64,000 nucleotides of DNA from UBA2767 sp965228625 (GCA_965228625.1 OZ245829.1:806001-870000); one strand, 5' to 3'. Shown: positions 8,266 to 17,216, numbered from the stretch's first letter. Notes: a model not told the origin generated them from the sequence alone. Numbers and translations are program-made.

Positions 8266-9747
8266 ATGCGTCAGGACGGCGGCGATATGTCGGAAGCGAC
8301 ACACGTTATACACAAAGAGCTGGGGCTCCGGCACAAGCCGGCGTTCGTGCTGGGCGACGGCTTCGCTCCGCTCGCCGCGGCGCTAGACGCCCTTCTCATT
8401 CTCGCCCTGTCGGTCGCCGCCGGCGTTCTTTATCACAGCGCCGTCTACGACAGTTTCGGTGTGCTGCAGAACTCCGTGCGCATCGGTCTGCTCGCGGCGT
8501 TCTTCTACGTCGCTCCGCGCATTCTGCTGAAACAGTATGACGTCGCTGAAATGTGCACCGATCCCTCGGCGATAAAACGCGTCTTCTACCTTTGGAACTT
8601 CGCATTTTTCTGCGTGCTCGCCATAGGCTTCGTCTCGAAGCTGACCGACGTCTACTCGCGAGGTTCCATCCTCCTGTTTTACGCGTGCGGAATGGTCGGC
8701 CTGATGCTGCTTCGCGCGGCAATGGTCTCCTTCGTCCTCGGCGGGTTCCGCAATGGATGGCTCGTCTCCAAGCGGCTCATGGTCCTGGGAACCGAGTCCA
8801 AGGTCAGGGCTTTCCATGACCGGATTTCGCCGCAGGAGTTCGGACTGCAGATCGCCGACGCAGAGTTGCTCCCGGAGAAGATCAAGGGCGAAGGCGGCGC
8901 GCGTTTTGCCGACCGCCTGAGCGTGACGCTCCAGCGTGCGGTCGAGAAGGCCCGTTCGCTCAAGGTCGACAACATCGTGCTTCTGGTCCCCTGGTCGGAC
9001 ACGACGACGATCGGTGCCTGCCGCGACGCATTCCTGGAAGTCCCGGCGGCGACGCTGCTTGGCCCCGAGCATGTACTGGATCGGGCGCTCGATTCCGGGT
9101 TGTGCCGGATCGGGCCGACAGCCGGCGTCAATCTGGTCCGTGCGCCTCTTTCAAATCTGGACACGTTCGCGAAACGCACCATGGATATTCTCGTCGCTTC
9201 GGCCGCGCTCGTTCTGCTTCTGCCGGTGCTTGCGATCGTGGCCCTCCTGATCAAGCTCGACAGCCGCGGGCCGGTGTTCTTCTTTCAGCTCCGTCATGGC
9301 TTCAACCAGAAGCCGTTTCGCATCATCAAGTTCCGCACCATGACGGTCACGGAGGATTGCGCCAGTTTCCGCCAGGCGACCCGCGATGACCCGCGTATCA
9401 CGCGGATCGGCCGGTTCCTGCGCCGCTGGAACCTGGATGAGCTGCCGCAAGTTCTCAATGTGCTCAAAGGGGAGATGTCGATCGTCGGCCCCAGGCCGCA
9501 CGCCCTCATCCACAACCACGAGTTCCGGAATCGCATCGCGCTTTACGCCCGCCGGCACAACGTCAAACCCGGCATCACCGGCTGGGCCCAGGTGAACGGC
9601 TATCGCGGGCAGACCGACACGGACGACAAGATGCGCGGCCGCGTCGAGCATGATCTCTACTACATCGACCACTGGTCGATCTGGTTCGACATCCAGATCA
9701 TCCTGATGACCGCGTTCACCAGGCGGGCGTTCTCGAACGCATTTTAG
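8266..9747 (+). CDS. WcaJ-type undecaprenyl-phosphate sugar phosphotransferase
   Basis: The frame is open from an ATG at 8221, but a clean GGAGG at 8252-8256 lies 9 bases before the ATG at 8266, so I prefer that start (493 residues). The N-terminal half has four to five membrane segments and a CoA-binding-like Rossmann part. The C-terminal half is the bacterial sugar transferase domain: KRTMDILVASAALVLLLPVL, PFRIIKFRTM, TRIGRFLRRWNLDELPQ, and the end motif VKPGITGWAQVNGYRG. It attaches the first sugar phosphate, usually glucose or galactose, to undecaprenyl phosphate and so starts repeat-unit assembly. Confidence 0.92.
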   Translation: MRQDGGDMSEATHVIHKELGLRHKPAFVLGDGFAPLAAALDALLILALSVAAGVLYHSAVYDSFGVLQNSVRIGLLAAFFYVAPRILLKQYDVAEMCTDPSAIKRVFYLWNFAFFCVLAIGFVSKLTDVYSRGSILLFYACGMVGLMLLRAAMVSFVLGGFRNGWLVSKRLMVLGTESKVRAFHDRISPQEFGLQIADAELLPEKIKGEGGARFADRLSVTLQRAVEKARSLKVDNIVLLVPWSDTTTIGACRDAFLEVPAATLLGPEHVLDRALDSGLCRIGPTAGVNLVRAPLSNLDTFAKRTMDILVASAALVLLLPVLAIVALLIKLDSRGPVFFFQLRHGFNQKPFRIIKFRTMTVTEDCASFRQATRDDPRITRIGRFLRRWNLDELPQVLNVLKGEMSIVGPRPHALIHNHEFRNRIALYARRHNVKPGITGWAQVNGYRGQTDTDDKMRGRVEHDLYYIDHWSIWFDIQIILMTAFTRRAFSNAF

Positions 9748-9762
9748 GATCGTGGTTGGAAG

Positions 9763-9957
9763 CTAACCGCTAACCAGGTCACCCAGGATCAAGAGCAGGC
9801 CGAGTATCGAAAAGGCCGCGCCGGCGAGCGCGAGCCGGGCGATGAGCTCCGAATACGCGATCCGTGCCAGCCGGGGGCTGCGCAGCCTGTCCTTCAGCCA
9901 GAACAGCCCGAGGATCACGAAGAGGATCCCGACACCCGCAAAGAACAGGTAGTACAT
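9763..9957 (-). CDS. small two-helix membrane protein, unknown function
   Basis: A 64-residue frame starts at ATG 9957 (MYYLFFAGVGILFVILGLFW). It contains two hydrophobic stretches, residues 2-19 and about 40-60, separated by a basic loop, so it probably spans the membrane twice. The frame is open further upstream, but that part has no hydrophobic character, and an AGGC lies about 10 bases before this ATG. It converges on the sugar transferase and is separated from the next upstream gene by a terminator. No family is recognised. Confidence 0.5.
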   Translation of the reverse strand: MYYLFFAGVGILFVILGLFWLKDRLRSPRLARIAYSELIARLALAGAAFSILGLLLILGDLVSG

Positions 9958-10054
9958 AATGTGCGCTGCCTCGCTACGTGTCCGGCAATCGGGCCCGGCC
10001 CGTCGATCAAGCATGCGCGGGAGGGGTCGCGCGTGTCCAGATCGTTGCGCGCAC

Positions 10055-10091
10055 GAAAAAGGCCGGACCCGGGTGCCCCCTAGGTCCGGCC
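10055..10091 (-). terminator. intrinsic terminator (leftward) after the 58-residue gene
   Basis: A 9-bp perfect stem (GGCCGGACC, 10061-10069, with GGTCCGGCC, 10083-10091) is preceded on the plus strand by GAAAAA. On the minus strand it therefore reads as a hairpin followed by TTTTTC. It lies 64 bases beyond the stop of the leftward 58-residue gene and would make that gene a separate transcript. Confidence 0.8.
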
Positions 10092-10154
10092 AGGAAAGCG
10101 CATGCAAGGGAGGAAGCGTGCGCTAGAAACTTGCTCTACTCTATATGTATGTCG

Positions 10155-10331
10155 TTACGCGGCGTGACCAAGGGCTTCCGGTTTGGATCCTGTGCTGCGG
10201 CCATTTCCCGCCGCGTTGTTGGTCCCGCCGAAATCCGTCTTGAACCAGGCCGCAATCGCCACGCCCAGCGCCACGAGCGGCGCAAAGGGATAGCGGGTGT
10301 AGGTCGTCTCGAATGTGCTCGTCTTGGCCAT
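10155..10331 (-). CDS. 58-residue protein with one hydrophobic segment, putative oxalate-regulon member
   Basis: An ATG at 10331 follows a strong ribosome-binding site (GAGGAGGGCAGAGACC) and opens a 58-codon frame beginning MAKTSTFETTYTRYPFAPLV. Residues 14-30 form one hydrophobic stretch, followed by a polar tail rich in Gly, Asn and Ser. It has its own promoter-like sequence with a perfect TGGTATACCA, and its own terminator (10055-10091). It is the gene after fdhA in the leftward direction. I recognise no family. The operator suggests co-regulation with the oxalate genes, perhaps as a small membrane-associated accessory to transport or formate oxidation; that role is speculation. Confidence 0.7.
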   Translation of the reverse strand: MAKTSTFETTYTRYPFAPLVALGVAIAAWFKTDFGGTNNAAGNGRSTGSKPEALGHAA

Positions 10332-10355
10332 GGTCTCTGCCCTCCTCGGGCTCTC

Positions 10356-10395
10356 TGGTATACCAAATACATAGTACCAATTCGGCGCTGCACAA
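10356..10395 (-). promoter_or_regulatory. promoter with perfect TGGTATACCA operator for the 58-residue gene
   Basis: The palindrome TGGTATACCA occupies 10356-10365, 25 bases before the start codon. On the minus strand a possible -35 TTGTGC (10395-10390) and -10 TATGTA (10373-10368) are 16 bases apart, and the palindrome begins 2 bases after the -10. A bound protein would cover the transcription start. TGGTATACCA is the core of known FadR-type GntR operators such as those of UxuR/ExuR. The -35/-10 assignment is weaker than the palindrome. Confidence 0.6.
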
Positions 10396-10551
10396 CAGCA
10401 TCGCCAAAAAATTTGTCAAAAAATAGAGGTTTTCTGCGCATACCAGCCATGCGCATTGTGCAGGGCAGCAAAAATCGAAGACCGCACCGGAACGGCGCAT
10501 CGAGTCAATTCAGATGATTTTTGATCGCGCGCTCGCGGTGCGCGCGTGAAC

Positions 10552-13338
10552 CTATTCCGCCGCCTCTGCCACCGCCGGTGCCCGGGCCGGTTCCACCCGC
10601 GCCGCGCAGAACTTGAACTCCGGGATCTTCCCGAACGGATCAAGTTGCGGATTGGTCAGAAGATTGGCGGCGGCTTCGGCAAAGCAGAACGGGATGAAAA
10701 CCATGCCTTCTGGCACATCGCGGTCCTGGCGCGCCTTGAGCGTGATTTCGCCGCGCCGTGTTGTCACGGTGACGTAGCCGCCCGGCTCGACGCCGAGGCG
10801 TCGGATATCATGCTTGTTGAGGCCGGCGACCGCCTCCGGCTCGAGGGTGTCGAGCCGGTCCGCGCGCCGGGTCATGGCGCCGGTGTGCCAATGCTCGAGC
10901 AAGCGTCCTGTCGACAGGACCATCGGGTAGGTCTCGTCGGGCAGTTCATCCGGGGGAACGATGTCCGCCGGGACGATCTTCGCCCGTCCGCTCTCGGTCG
11001 GGAAACCCGAGGAGAAGATGATCTCGTTGCCGGGCTGGTCCGGTGCATCGCACGGATAGGTGACGGCATCCTCGCGGTCGAGCCGCTCCCACGAGATGTT
11101 GTCGAGCGACGGCATGACCTGCGCCATCTCCGCGAAAACATCCTTCGGATGGGTGTAGTTCCAGTCGAGACCAACACGCCGCGCGATATCCTGCACCAGG
11201 GCCCAGTCCTGACGCACGTCTCCCGGAGGATCGAGCACCGGCCGGCTCATCTGCACCTCGCGGTTGGTGTTGGTGAAGGTCCCCCACTTCTCCGCATGGG
11301 CCGAGGCAGGCAGAACAACGTCGGCGTGCCAGGCGGTTTCCGTGAGGAAGATGTCCTGGACCACCAGGTGCTCAAGTTTGGCAAGCGCGGCGCGCGCATG
11401 CGCCTGATCCGGGTCGGACATTGCCGGGTTCTCTCCGAGGATGTACATCGCCTTGATCTCGTCCTCCAGAATGGCGTGTACGATCTCCACGACGGTGAGG
11501 CCTCGCTTGGGGTCGAGTTCCGTGCCCCAGAAAGCCTCATACTCGTCATGCACGGCCGGGTCCTCGACCGACCTGTAGTCCGGATACACCATCGGGATGA
11601 GACCCGCGTCGGATGCACCCTGCACATTGTTTTGTCCGCGCAACGGGTGCAGCCCGGTTCCCGGACGACCCACCTGCCCCGTCACCAGGGCAAGCGCGAT
11701 CAGGCAACGGGAATTGTCGGTGCCGTGTACGTGCTGCGAAATCCCCATGCCCCAGAAGATGATCGAACGGTTGGACGTCGCGTAGACGCGCGCCACCTCC
11801 CTGATCGTCTCGGCCGGGATGCCGCAGATCTCGCTCATCTTCTCCGGCGGGAACTTCTTGATGTTCTCCTTGAGCGCGTCGAAGCCCTCGGTATTCGCCT
11901 GCACATATTGGAGGTCGTAAAGCTCCTCCTCGATGATCGTGTGCAGCATCCCGTTGAGCAGGGAAACGTCGCTGCCCGCCTTGAACTGCAAGACCCGGGT
12001 TGCATGGCGCCCGAGGCCCATGGTCTGCCCGCGGGGATCGATCACGATCAGTTCCTTGCCGTCCTTGGCGGCGTTCTTCAGGAACGTCGCTGCCACCGGG
12101 TGGTTCTCCGCGGGACGCGCGCCGATCACGATGATGCAGTCGGCGTCCTTCGCCGCGGTAAACGGCGCCGTCACCGCGCCGGAGTTCACGCCTTCCATCA
12201 GGGCCGCCACGGACGAGGCGTGGCAAAGCCGCGTGCAGTGATCGACATTGTTTGTCTTGAAAGCCTGCCGGATCAGTTTCTGGAAAAGATAGGCTTCCTC
12301 GTTGGAGCATTTGGCGGATCCGAACCCGGCGATACCGGAAGGACCGTTCGCCTCGAAGACACGCTTGAGGCCACCGGCAGCCTTGTCGAGCGCCTCTTCC
12401 CATGAGGCTTCCCGGAATACGCTCAAAGCGTCTTCATCCCGCAAATTCATCAGCGGGTCCTTGGGGACGTCATCACGCCGGATCAGCGGCTTGATCAGAC
12501 GGTCGGGGTGATGGATGTAGTCGAAACCGAAGCGGCCCTTGACGCACAACCTGTTGTTGTTGGCCGGACCGTCGCGCCCGTCGACATACAGAATCTCGTT
12601 GCCCTTCACGTGCACGGTCGTCTGGCATCCGACACCGCAGTAAGGGCAGAGCGTGTCCACCGACCTGTCCTCGAACTCGGTGCGCACGCCCTGCTCGTTC
12701 AGCAGGTTGGCTTCCATAAGCGCACCGGTTGGGCACGCCTGTACGCACTCGCCGCAGGCAACGCAGGTCGACACGCCCATGCCGTCGTCAAAATCAAACA
12801 CGACCTTCGCCCCATGGCCGCGATAGGCCATGCCGATCACGTCGTTGACCTGGACCTCACGGCAGGCCCGGACGCAAAGATTGCAATGAATGCACGCATC
12901 CAGATTGACGGAAATGGCAGAGTGGGTGACGTCAGGCGCAGGCTGCTCGCGAGCGGGAAAGCGGCTCACCTGATCGATGCCCATGTCGTCGACCCATGTC
13001 CAGAATTTGGAATCGGGATCGTGCGCGGCGTCGCGGCCGGGTTGGTCGGACAGCAGTAGCTCGAACACCATCTCGCGGGCATGTTTGGCGCGGTCGGTCG
13101 CCGTGCTGACTTTCATGCCTTCGCTCGGCGTCCTCACGCAGGAGGCGGCAAGCACGCGCTCGCCTTCGATCTCGACCATGCAGGCCCTGCAGTTGCCGTC
13201 GGGCCGGTATCCCGGCTCATCGAGGTGGCACAGATGCGGAATGCGGGTGCCTTCGCGTTTGGCTACCTGCCAGATCGTCTCGCCGGCGTCGGCCTCGACC
13301 GTCTTTCCGTCGAGCTCGAACTTGATCCGGTCGCTCAT
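10552..13338 (-). CDS. fdhA: NAD-dependent formate dehydrogenase, alpha (Mo/W) subunit
   Basis: The start is the ATG at 13338, overlapping the fdhB stop as ATGA; the frame is open upstream but the conserved ferredoxin part begins here. The 928 residues hold, in order, an N-terminal 2Fe-2S domain (HLCHLDE, CRACMVE), two 4Fe-4S motifs (CIHCNLCVRAC and CVACGECVQACP), and the molybdopterin 4Fe-4S motif CPYCGVGC. The large bis-MGD domain follows, with HCTRLCHASS supplying the metal-binding Cys-His pair; it has Cys and no selenocysteine. The C-terminal molydopterin-dinucleotide domain completes the FdsA/Fdh1A layout. It oxidises formate to CO2 in the cytoplasm and passes electrons to FdhB. It is the last gene of the ligase-fdh operon. 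Confidence 0.95.
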   Translation of the reverse strand: MSDRIKFELDGKTVEADAGETIWQVAKREGTRIPHLCHLDEPGYRPDGNCRACMVEIEGERVLAASCVRTPSEGMKVSTATDRAKHAREMVFELLLSDQPGRDAAHDPDSKFWTWVDDMGIDQVSRFPAREQPAPDVTHSAISVNLDACIHCNLCVRACREVQVNDVIGMAYRGHGAKVVFDFDDGMGVSTCVACGECVQACPTGALMEANLLNEQGVRTEFEDRSVDTLCPYCGVGCQTTVHVKGNEILYVDGRDGPANNNRLCVKGRFGFDYIHHPDRLIKPLIRRDDVPKDPLMNLRDEDALSVFREASWEEALDKAAGGLKRVFEANGPSGIAGFGSAKCSNEEAYLFQKLIRQAFKTNNVDHCTRLCHASSVAALMEGVNSGAVTAPFTAAKDADCIIVIGARPAENHPVAATFLKNAAKDGKELIVIDPRGQTMGLGRHATRVLQFKAGSDVSLLNGMLHTIIEEELYDLQYVQANTEGFDALKENIKKFPPEKMSEICGIPAETIREVARVYATSNRSIIFWGMGISQHVHGTDNSRCLIALALVTGQVGRPGTGLHPLRGQNNVQGASDAGLIPMVYPDYRSVEDPAVHDEYEAFWGTELDPKRGLTVVEIVHAILEDEIKAMYILGENPAMSDPDQAHARAALAKLEHLVVQDIFLTETAWHADVVLPASAHAEKWGTFTNTNREVQMSRPVLDPPGDVRQDWALVQDIARRVGLDWNYTHPKDVFAEMAQVMPSLDNISWERLDREDAVTYPCDAPDQPGNEIIFSSGFPTESGRAKIVPADIVPPDELPDETYPMVLSTGRLLEHWHTGAMTRRADRLDTLEPEAVAGLNKHDIRRLGVEPGGYVTVTTRRGEITLKARQDRDVPEGMVFIPFCFAEAAANLLTNPQLDPFGKIPEFKFCAARVEPARAPAVAEAAE

Positions 13339-15041
13339 TTCAAATCCTCCGGAAAATACCTGATCACGCAGCGCAACGGGTTCGGCGCTGCCTGTCCGAG
13401 ACCGCAAATCGAGGCGTCGGCCATGACGCTGGACAAGTCCTCGAGAAACGCGGGATCCCAGTTGCCGTTCGACATGAGTTTGACGGCCTTCTCAGTGCCG
13501 TTGCGGCACGGTGTGCACTGGCCGCAGCTTTCATCCTCGAAAAACCTCATCAGGTTCAGCGTCACCGCTTTCATGTCGTCCTTGTCCGACAGGATCACGA
13601 CGGCATGGGATCCGACGAAGCATCCGTGCTCCTCAAGCGTTCCGAAATCGAGCGGGATGTCGGCCATGGATTCCGGCAGGATGCCGCCCGATGCGCCGCC
13701 GGGCAGATAGCCCTTGAAGGCGTGCCCGTCGCGCATGCCGCCGCAGTGGTCCTCGATGAGCTCGCGCGCCGTGGTGCCGGCGGCGACGAGCTTGACGCCC
13801 GGCTCCTTGACATGGCCGGAGACGGAATAGCTGCGCAGGCCCTTGGCGCCGTTTTTTCCTTGAGATGCAAACCACTCCGCGCCGTTCTTCAGAATATCCG
13901 GCACCCAGTAGAGCGTCTCGACGTTGTTGACGAGCGTCGGACGGTCGAAGATGCCCACCTGGGCGACATAGGGCGGGCGATGGCGCGGCAGGCCGCGTTT
14001 GCCCTCGATCGACTCGATCATCGCCGACTCTTCGCCGCAGATATAGGCTCCGGCGCCGCGCCGCAATTCGATGACCGTGTGTGTCGCAAGGCCCGCCGCC
14101 TCGACGGCGGCGATTTCCTTCAGCAGAATCTCGCGTGCCGCCGGATATTCATCGCGCAGATAGATGTAGACCGTTTCCGCTTCGACCGCCCACGCACCGA
14201 TCAGCATACCTTCCAGAAAGGCGTGCGGGTTGGTCTCGAGATAGTAGCGGTCCTTGAACGTCCCGGGCTCACCCTCGTCCGCGTTCACGGCCATGAGCCG
14301 CGGCTTCGCCTCGGCCCGGACAAACCCCCATTTGCGTCCCGTGGGAAACCCGGCGCCGCCAAGCCCGCGCAGCCCCGCGTCCGAGAGGATATCGATCACT
14401 TGCTCGATATCGCGCTCGCCTGAAACACATTGCTTCAGAAGCTCGTAACCGCCTTCTTTCACGTAGGAGTCGAAGTTCATGTATTCGGGAATCTCGGGAT
14501 GCGTGTCGCCGGCCTTCGCCGCGTTCAGAACGTCCCTTGCGGTGATGCAGTCGAGATGCTTGTGCCCCACCTCGCAAACGGGGGCGGTATCGCAGCGCCC
14601 CATGCAGGGCGCGCGCAGAATGCGCACGTCACCCGGTGCGTCTTTCTCAAGCTCCGCGATGACCTGCTCCGCGCCGGCCATCATGCAACTGACTGAGTCA
14701 CATACCCTGACGGTCAGCGGCGCCGGCCGCTCCTCGCCGTCGCGCACGATATCGAAATGGGCGTAGAACGAGGCCACTTCGTAGACTTCCGCCATGGGAA
14801 TGCGCAACTCCTCGCCCAGCGCCTGCAGGTGGCCGGCAGGCAGGCAGCCTTCTCGGTCCTGAATGAGATGCAGATACTCGATGAGCAAGTCCCGCCGGCG
14901 CGGGCGATCACCAAGGAGCTGCGCGACGGCGTTGCGCTCCTCATCCGTGAGCAAACGCCCCTTGGGGAAGACCGGCGCATTCCGGCGGCCGGAACCGGGG
15001 TGAATTCGGCGGTCTCCGCCGCCGTTCGACATATCGTTCAT
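13335..15041 (-). CDS. fdhB: NAD-dependent formate dehydrogenase, beta subunit (NuoE-NuoF fusion)
   Basis: The 568-residue protein fuses two complex-I-type modules. Residues about 45-185 are NuoE-like, a thioredoxin-fold 2Fe-2S domain with CDSVSC and CMGRCD. The rest is NuoF-like, with GLGGAGFPTG, NADEGEPGTFKDR and GAGAYICGEESA for FMN and NAD binding, and ESCGQCTPCRNG for the 4Fe-4S cluster. Methylobacterium-type Fdh1B has the same fusion; Fds enzymes keep the gamma subunit separate. It accepts electrons from FdhA and reduces NAD. It starts 5 bases after the SucD-like stop and overlaps fdhA by 4, so the four genes form one operon. No delta subunit, fdhD or cofactor genes are in the window. 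Confidence 0.94.
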   Translation of the reverse strand: MNDMSNGGGDRRIHPGSGRRNAPVFPKGRLLTDEERNAVAQLLGDRPRRRDLLIEYLHLIQDREGCLPAGHLQALGEELRIPMAEVYEVASFYAHFDIVRDGEERPAPLTVRVCDSVSCMMAGAEQVIAELEKDAPGDVRILRAPCMGRCDTAPVCEVGHKHLDCITARDVLNAAKAGDTHPEIPEYMNFDSYVKEGGYELLKQCVSGERDIEQVIDILSDAGLRGLGGAGFPTGRKWGFVRAEAKPRLMAVNADEGEPGTFKDRYYLETNPHAFLEGMLIGAWAVEAETVYIYLRDEYPAAREILLKEIAAVEAAGLATHTVIELRRGAGAYICGEESAMIESIEGKRGLPRHRPPYVAQVGIFDRPTLVNNVETLYWVPDILKNGAEWFASQGKNGAKGLRSYSVSGHVKEPGVKLVAAGTTARELIEDHCGGMRDGHAFKGYLPGGASGGILPESMADIPLDFGTLEEHGCFVGSHAVVILSDKDDMKAVTLNLMRFFEDESCGQCTPCRNGTEKAVKLMSNGNWDPAFLEDLSSVMADASICGLGQAAPNPLRCVIRYFPEDLK

Positions 15042-15046
15042 GTGCC

Positions 15047-15922
15047 TTAAGTGCTCAAAGATTGGCGCATCGTTTCCGCCACCTGATGGGAATTGGGCGC
15101 GATCTGGACGCCGGCGGATCGCAACGCCTTGATCTTTTGGTTGGCATCAGCCCGGCCGAAGAGCGTCAGCGTACCCGCATGCCCCATCCGCCGCTCCGGA
15201 GGAGCATGACGCCCGGCGACGAGCGCAACCACTGGCTTCGAAGCCTTTGCCGATCCGAGATAGTCTGCCGCCATTTCCTCCTCTGCCCCTCCGATCTCTC
15301 CAATCAGGATGATTCCCTCGGTCTCGGGATCCTCCATGAACATCTTCAGGCAGTCGACGAACCCGATGCCATGCACGGGATCCCCGCCGATACCGACCGT
15401 GGTCGACTGGCCAAGCCCGGCAGCGCTCGTCTGCGCCACGACTTCACTTGTCAGAGTGGCGGACCGAGAGACGATACCGATCGAACCGGGCCGCTCATGG
15501 GCCGTCGCCATCACGCCGAGCTTGCACACCTTTGGTGTCAGGACGCCTTGAGAATTCGGCCCTGCGAGCTTTGTCTTCGACCCATCAAGCGCATCCTTGA
15601 CGCGCACCATGTCGAGAACCGGGACGCGCTCGGTTACGCAAACGACTACCGGAACCTCGGCCTCGATCGCTTCGATCATCGCTGCGGCCGCGTTTTCCGG
15701 CGGTACGAAAATGATGGACGCATTGGCTCCGGTTTCAGAAACTGCCTCCGCCACGGTGTCGAAGACCGGCGCATCGAGGTGTTTCAGACCGCCCTTGCCG
15801 GGGCGCACGCCGCCGACGACCTTCGTGCCGTACGCCATGGCGCGTTCGATATGATATGACGCCGCGCGTCCGGTCATGCCCTGGCAGATCACGGAGGTGT
15901 CCGGTCCGACGAGAATGGCCAT
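15047..15922 (-). CDS. succinyl-CoA synthetase alpha-like acyl-CoA ligase subunit (ADP-forming)
   Basis: The 291 residues align end to end with SucD. The CoA-binding Rossmann part has SVICQGMTGRAASYH and GVRPGKGGLKHL, and the phosphohistidine motif RMGHAGTLTL places the catalytic His near residue 247. Two substrate/CoA-site motifs deviate: E. coli GPNCPG, which holds Cys123, is GPNSQG here, and SGTLTYE is SATLTSE. The start is taken as ATG 15922, sharing one base with the SucC-like stop (TGATG); a GTG at 15925 is the alternative. It sits in an operon with formate dehydrogenase, away from any TCA-cycle gene, which argues for an acid other than succinate. Oxalate is my leading guess; formate or malate are alternatives. 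Confidence 0.85.
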   Translation of the reverse strand: MAILVGPDTSVICQGMTGRAASYHIERAMAYGTKVVGGVRPGKGGLKHLDAPVFDTVAEAVSETGANASIIFVPPENAAAAMIEAIEAEVPVVVCVTERVPVLDMVRVKDALDGSKTKLAGPNSQGVLTPKVCKLGVMATAHERPGSIGIVSRSATLTSEVVAQTSAAGLGQSTTVGIGGDPVHGIGFVDCLKMFMEDPETEGIILIGEIGGAEEEMAADYLGSAKASKPVVALVAGRHAPPERRMGHAGTLTLFGRADANQKIKALRSAGVQIAPNSHQVAETMRQSLST

Positions 15923-17097
15923 CACGCCGCCTCCGGACGCACCAGCGCGACAACCCGCTCGACCGCATCACCCATATCCTGTGCCAGCAAGTACGAGATT
16001 CCGTAGTTGCGCAGGAGAGTATGGCCGTAGTCGGCATTGTTTCCCGCGAACCGGACAACGATCGGCACGACCCGGTCGTTGCGCTTCATGGAGATCCCGA
16101 TGCCTTCCGCGATCGTGTCACAGCGCTGCATGCCACCTCCGTGAACGTTCACCAGCACCGCGGAGACGTTCGGGTTGGAAAGCAGCAGATCAAAGCCGGC
16201 GGCAATGTCGAGGCTTGTCGCCGTCGTTCGGATGTCCATGAAATTGGCCGGCACCCCGCCGACGTCGCTCAACATGTCGTGCGTCGCGAGCGCCAGTCCG
16301 GCGCCATTGACGACGACGCCGATGTTGCCGTCCATTCGGACGAAATTGATTTCGTTCTCCTGGGCCTTCAGTTCCACGGGATCGTGCTCGTCCCGGTCCT
16401 GGAAATTCCTCATCTCGGGATGCCTGAACAGAGCGTTGTCGTCGATCACCATCTTCACGTCGAGCGCAACAAGCTCATTGTCCGCGGTCACCGCAAGCGG
16501 GTTGATCTCGATCAGGCTCGCATCGTTTTTCAGGAAGGCGCTGATCAGGCCCTCGAACAGCGCAACGGCTTTTGCCGTCAACGGGCCGGTCAAACCGATC
16601 TTCTTGGCAAACGCCTCGAACGTGCTCCTCGCGGGCGACCCATCCGGTTTCAGGAGCAGGGTCTGTATGGTAGCGGGTTTCGCAGCGGTGCGCTCCTCGA
16701 TGTCTTCACCCCCCTGCCGCGCTCCAAGCAGGGCCAGCCTTCCGGACTCACGATCGACGAGCACGGCGATGTATGCGTCGCGTTCGGAGTCAATCGCTTC
16801 TTCAACGTAGACCGCGCGGACTGAACGCCCCTCGGGTCCGGTCTGCTCGGTCACCAGGGTTTGTCCCAACAGCTCTTCGGCCGCCTGCCGGACTTCGGCC
16901 ACGGATTCGACGATCCTGACGCCACCGGCGCGCCCGCGCCCCCCCGCATGTACCTGCGCCTTAACCGCATACCGTTCTCCGGGCAAGCGCCGGGCAACGT
17001 TTTGCGCAGCGGAAGACGACTGCGCAACATCACCAACCGGAAAGGGTACGCCAAACCCGGTCAGGAGGTCCTTCGCCTGATACTCATGAAGGTTCAT
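15922..17097 (-). CDS. succinyl-CoA synthetase beta-like acyl-CoA ligase subunit (ADP-forming)
   Basis: The start is ATG 17097, preceded by GAGGAAAAGG, giving 391 residues that begin MNLHEYQAKDLLTGFGVP as in SucC. ATP-grasp motifs are kept (AVKAQVHAGGRGRAGGV, EINPLAVTADNELVALDVKM), as is VNGAGLALATHD. Two stretches that are nearly invariant in SucC and MtkA are changed: NFLDVGGGA becomes NFMDIRTTA, and VNIFGGIVRCD becomes VNVHGGGMQRCD. These lie near the carboxylate and phosphohistidine site, so a different acid substrate is likely. It leads the operon ligase-beta, ligase-alpha, fdhB, fdhA, with TGGTATGCCA-type sites 120-143 bases upstream. Confidence 0.85.
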   Translation of the reverse strand: MNLHEYQAKDLLTGFGVPFPVGDVAQSSSAAQNVARRLPGERYAVKAQVHAGGRGRAGGVRIVESVAEVRQAAEELLGQTLVTEQTGPEGRSVRAVYVEEAIDSERDAYIAVLVDRESGRLALLGARQGGEDIEERTAAKPATIQTLLLKPDGSPARSTFEAFAKKIGLTGPLTAKAVALFEGLISAFLKNDASLIEINPLAVTADNELVALDVKMVIDDNALFRHPEMRNFQDRDEHDPVELKAQENEINFVRMDGNIGVVVNGAGLALATHDMLSDVGGVPANFMDIRTTATSLDIAAGFDLLLSNPNVSAVLVNVHGGGMQRCDTIAEGIGISMKRNDRVVPIVVRFAGNNADYGHTLLRNYGISYLLAQDMGDAVERVVALVRPEAA

Positions 17098-17216
17098 ACG
17101 CGCCTTTTCCTCACCTTGTCTCGACACCGCCGCCTTGCGATTTCTCCGATCGCCGAGGGTTCAACGGTGCCGTCGCGCCCGGTTTTTTGCTCCCTGGCGT
17201 CAATGCGGGCGATTCA

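Noticed and set aside
7970..8302. N-terminal extension of the GDP-mannose epimerase frame to 8302
   Set aside because: The extra 111 residues have no similarity and precede a clean MKTALVCGAGGFIG start; they overlap the divergent promoter region and the 5' end of the sugar transferase gene.
10500..10551. Hairpin after fdhA (CGCGCG arms near 10530), considered as the operon terminator
   Set aside because: On the minus strand it is followed by A-rich, not T-rich, sequence, so an intrinsic terminator is not supported.
10546..12405. Long plus-strand open frame of about 620 codons opposite fdhA
   Set aside because: It is the antisense shadow of a strongly recognised formate dehydrogenase gene in GC-rich sequence; its translation is Arg/His-rich with no domain.
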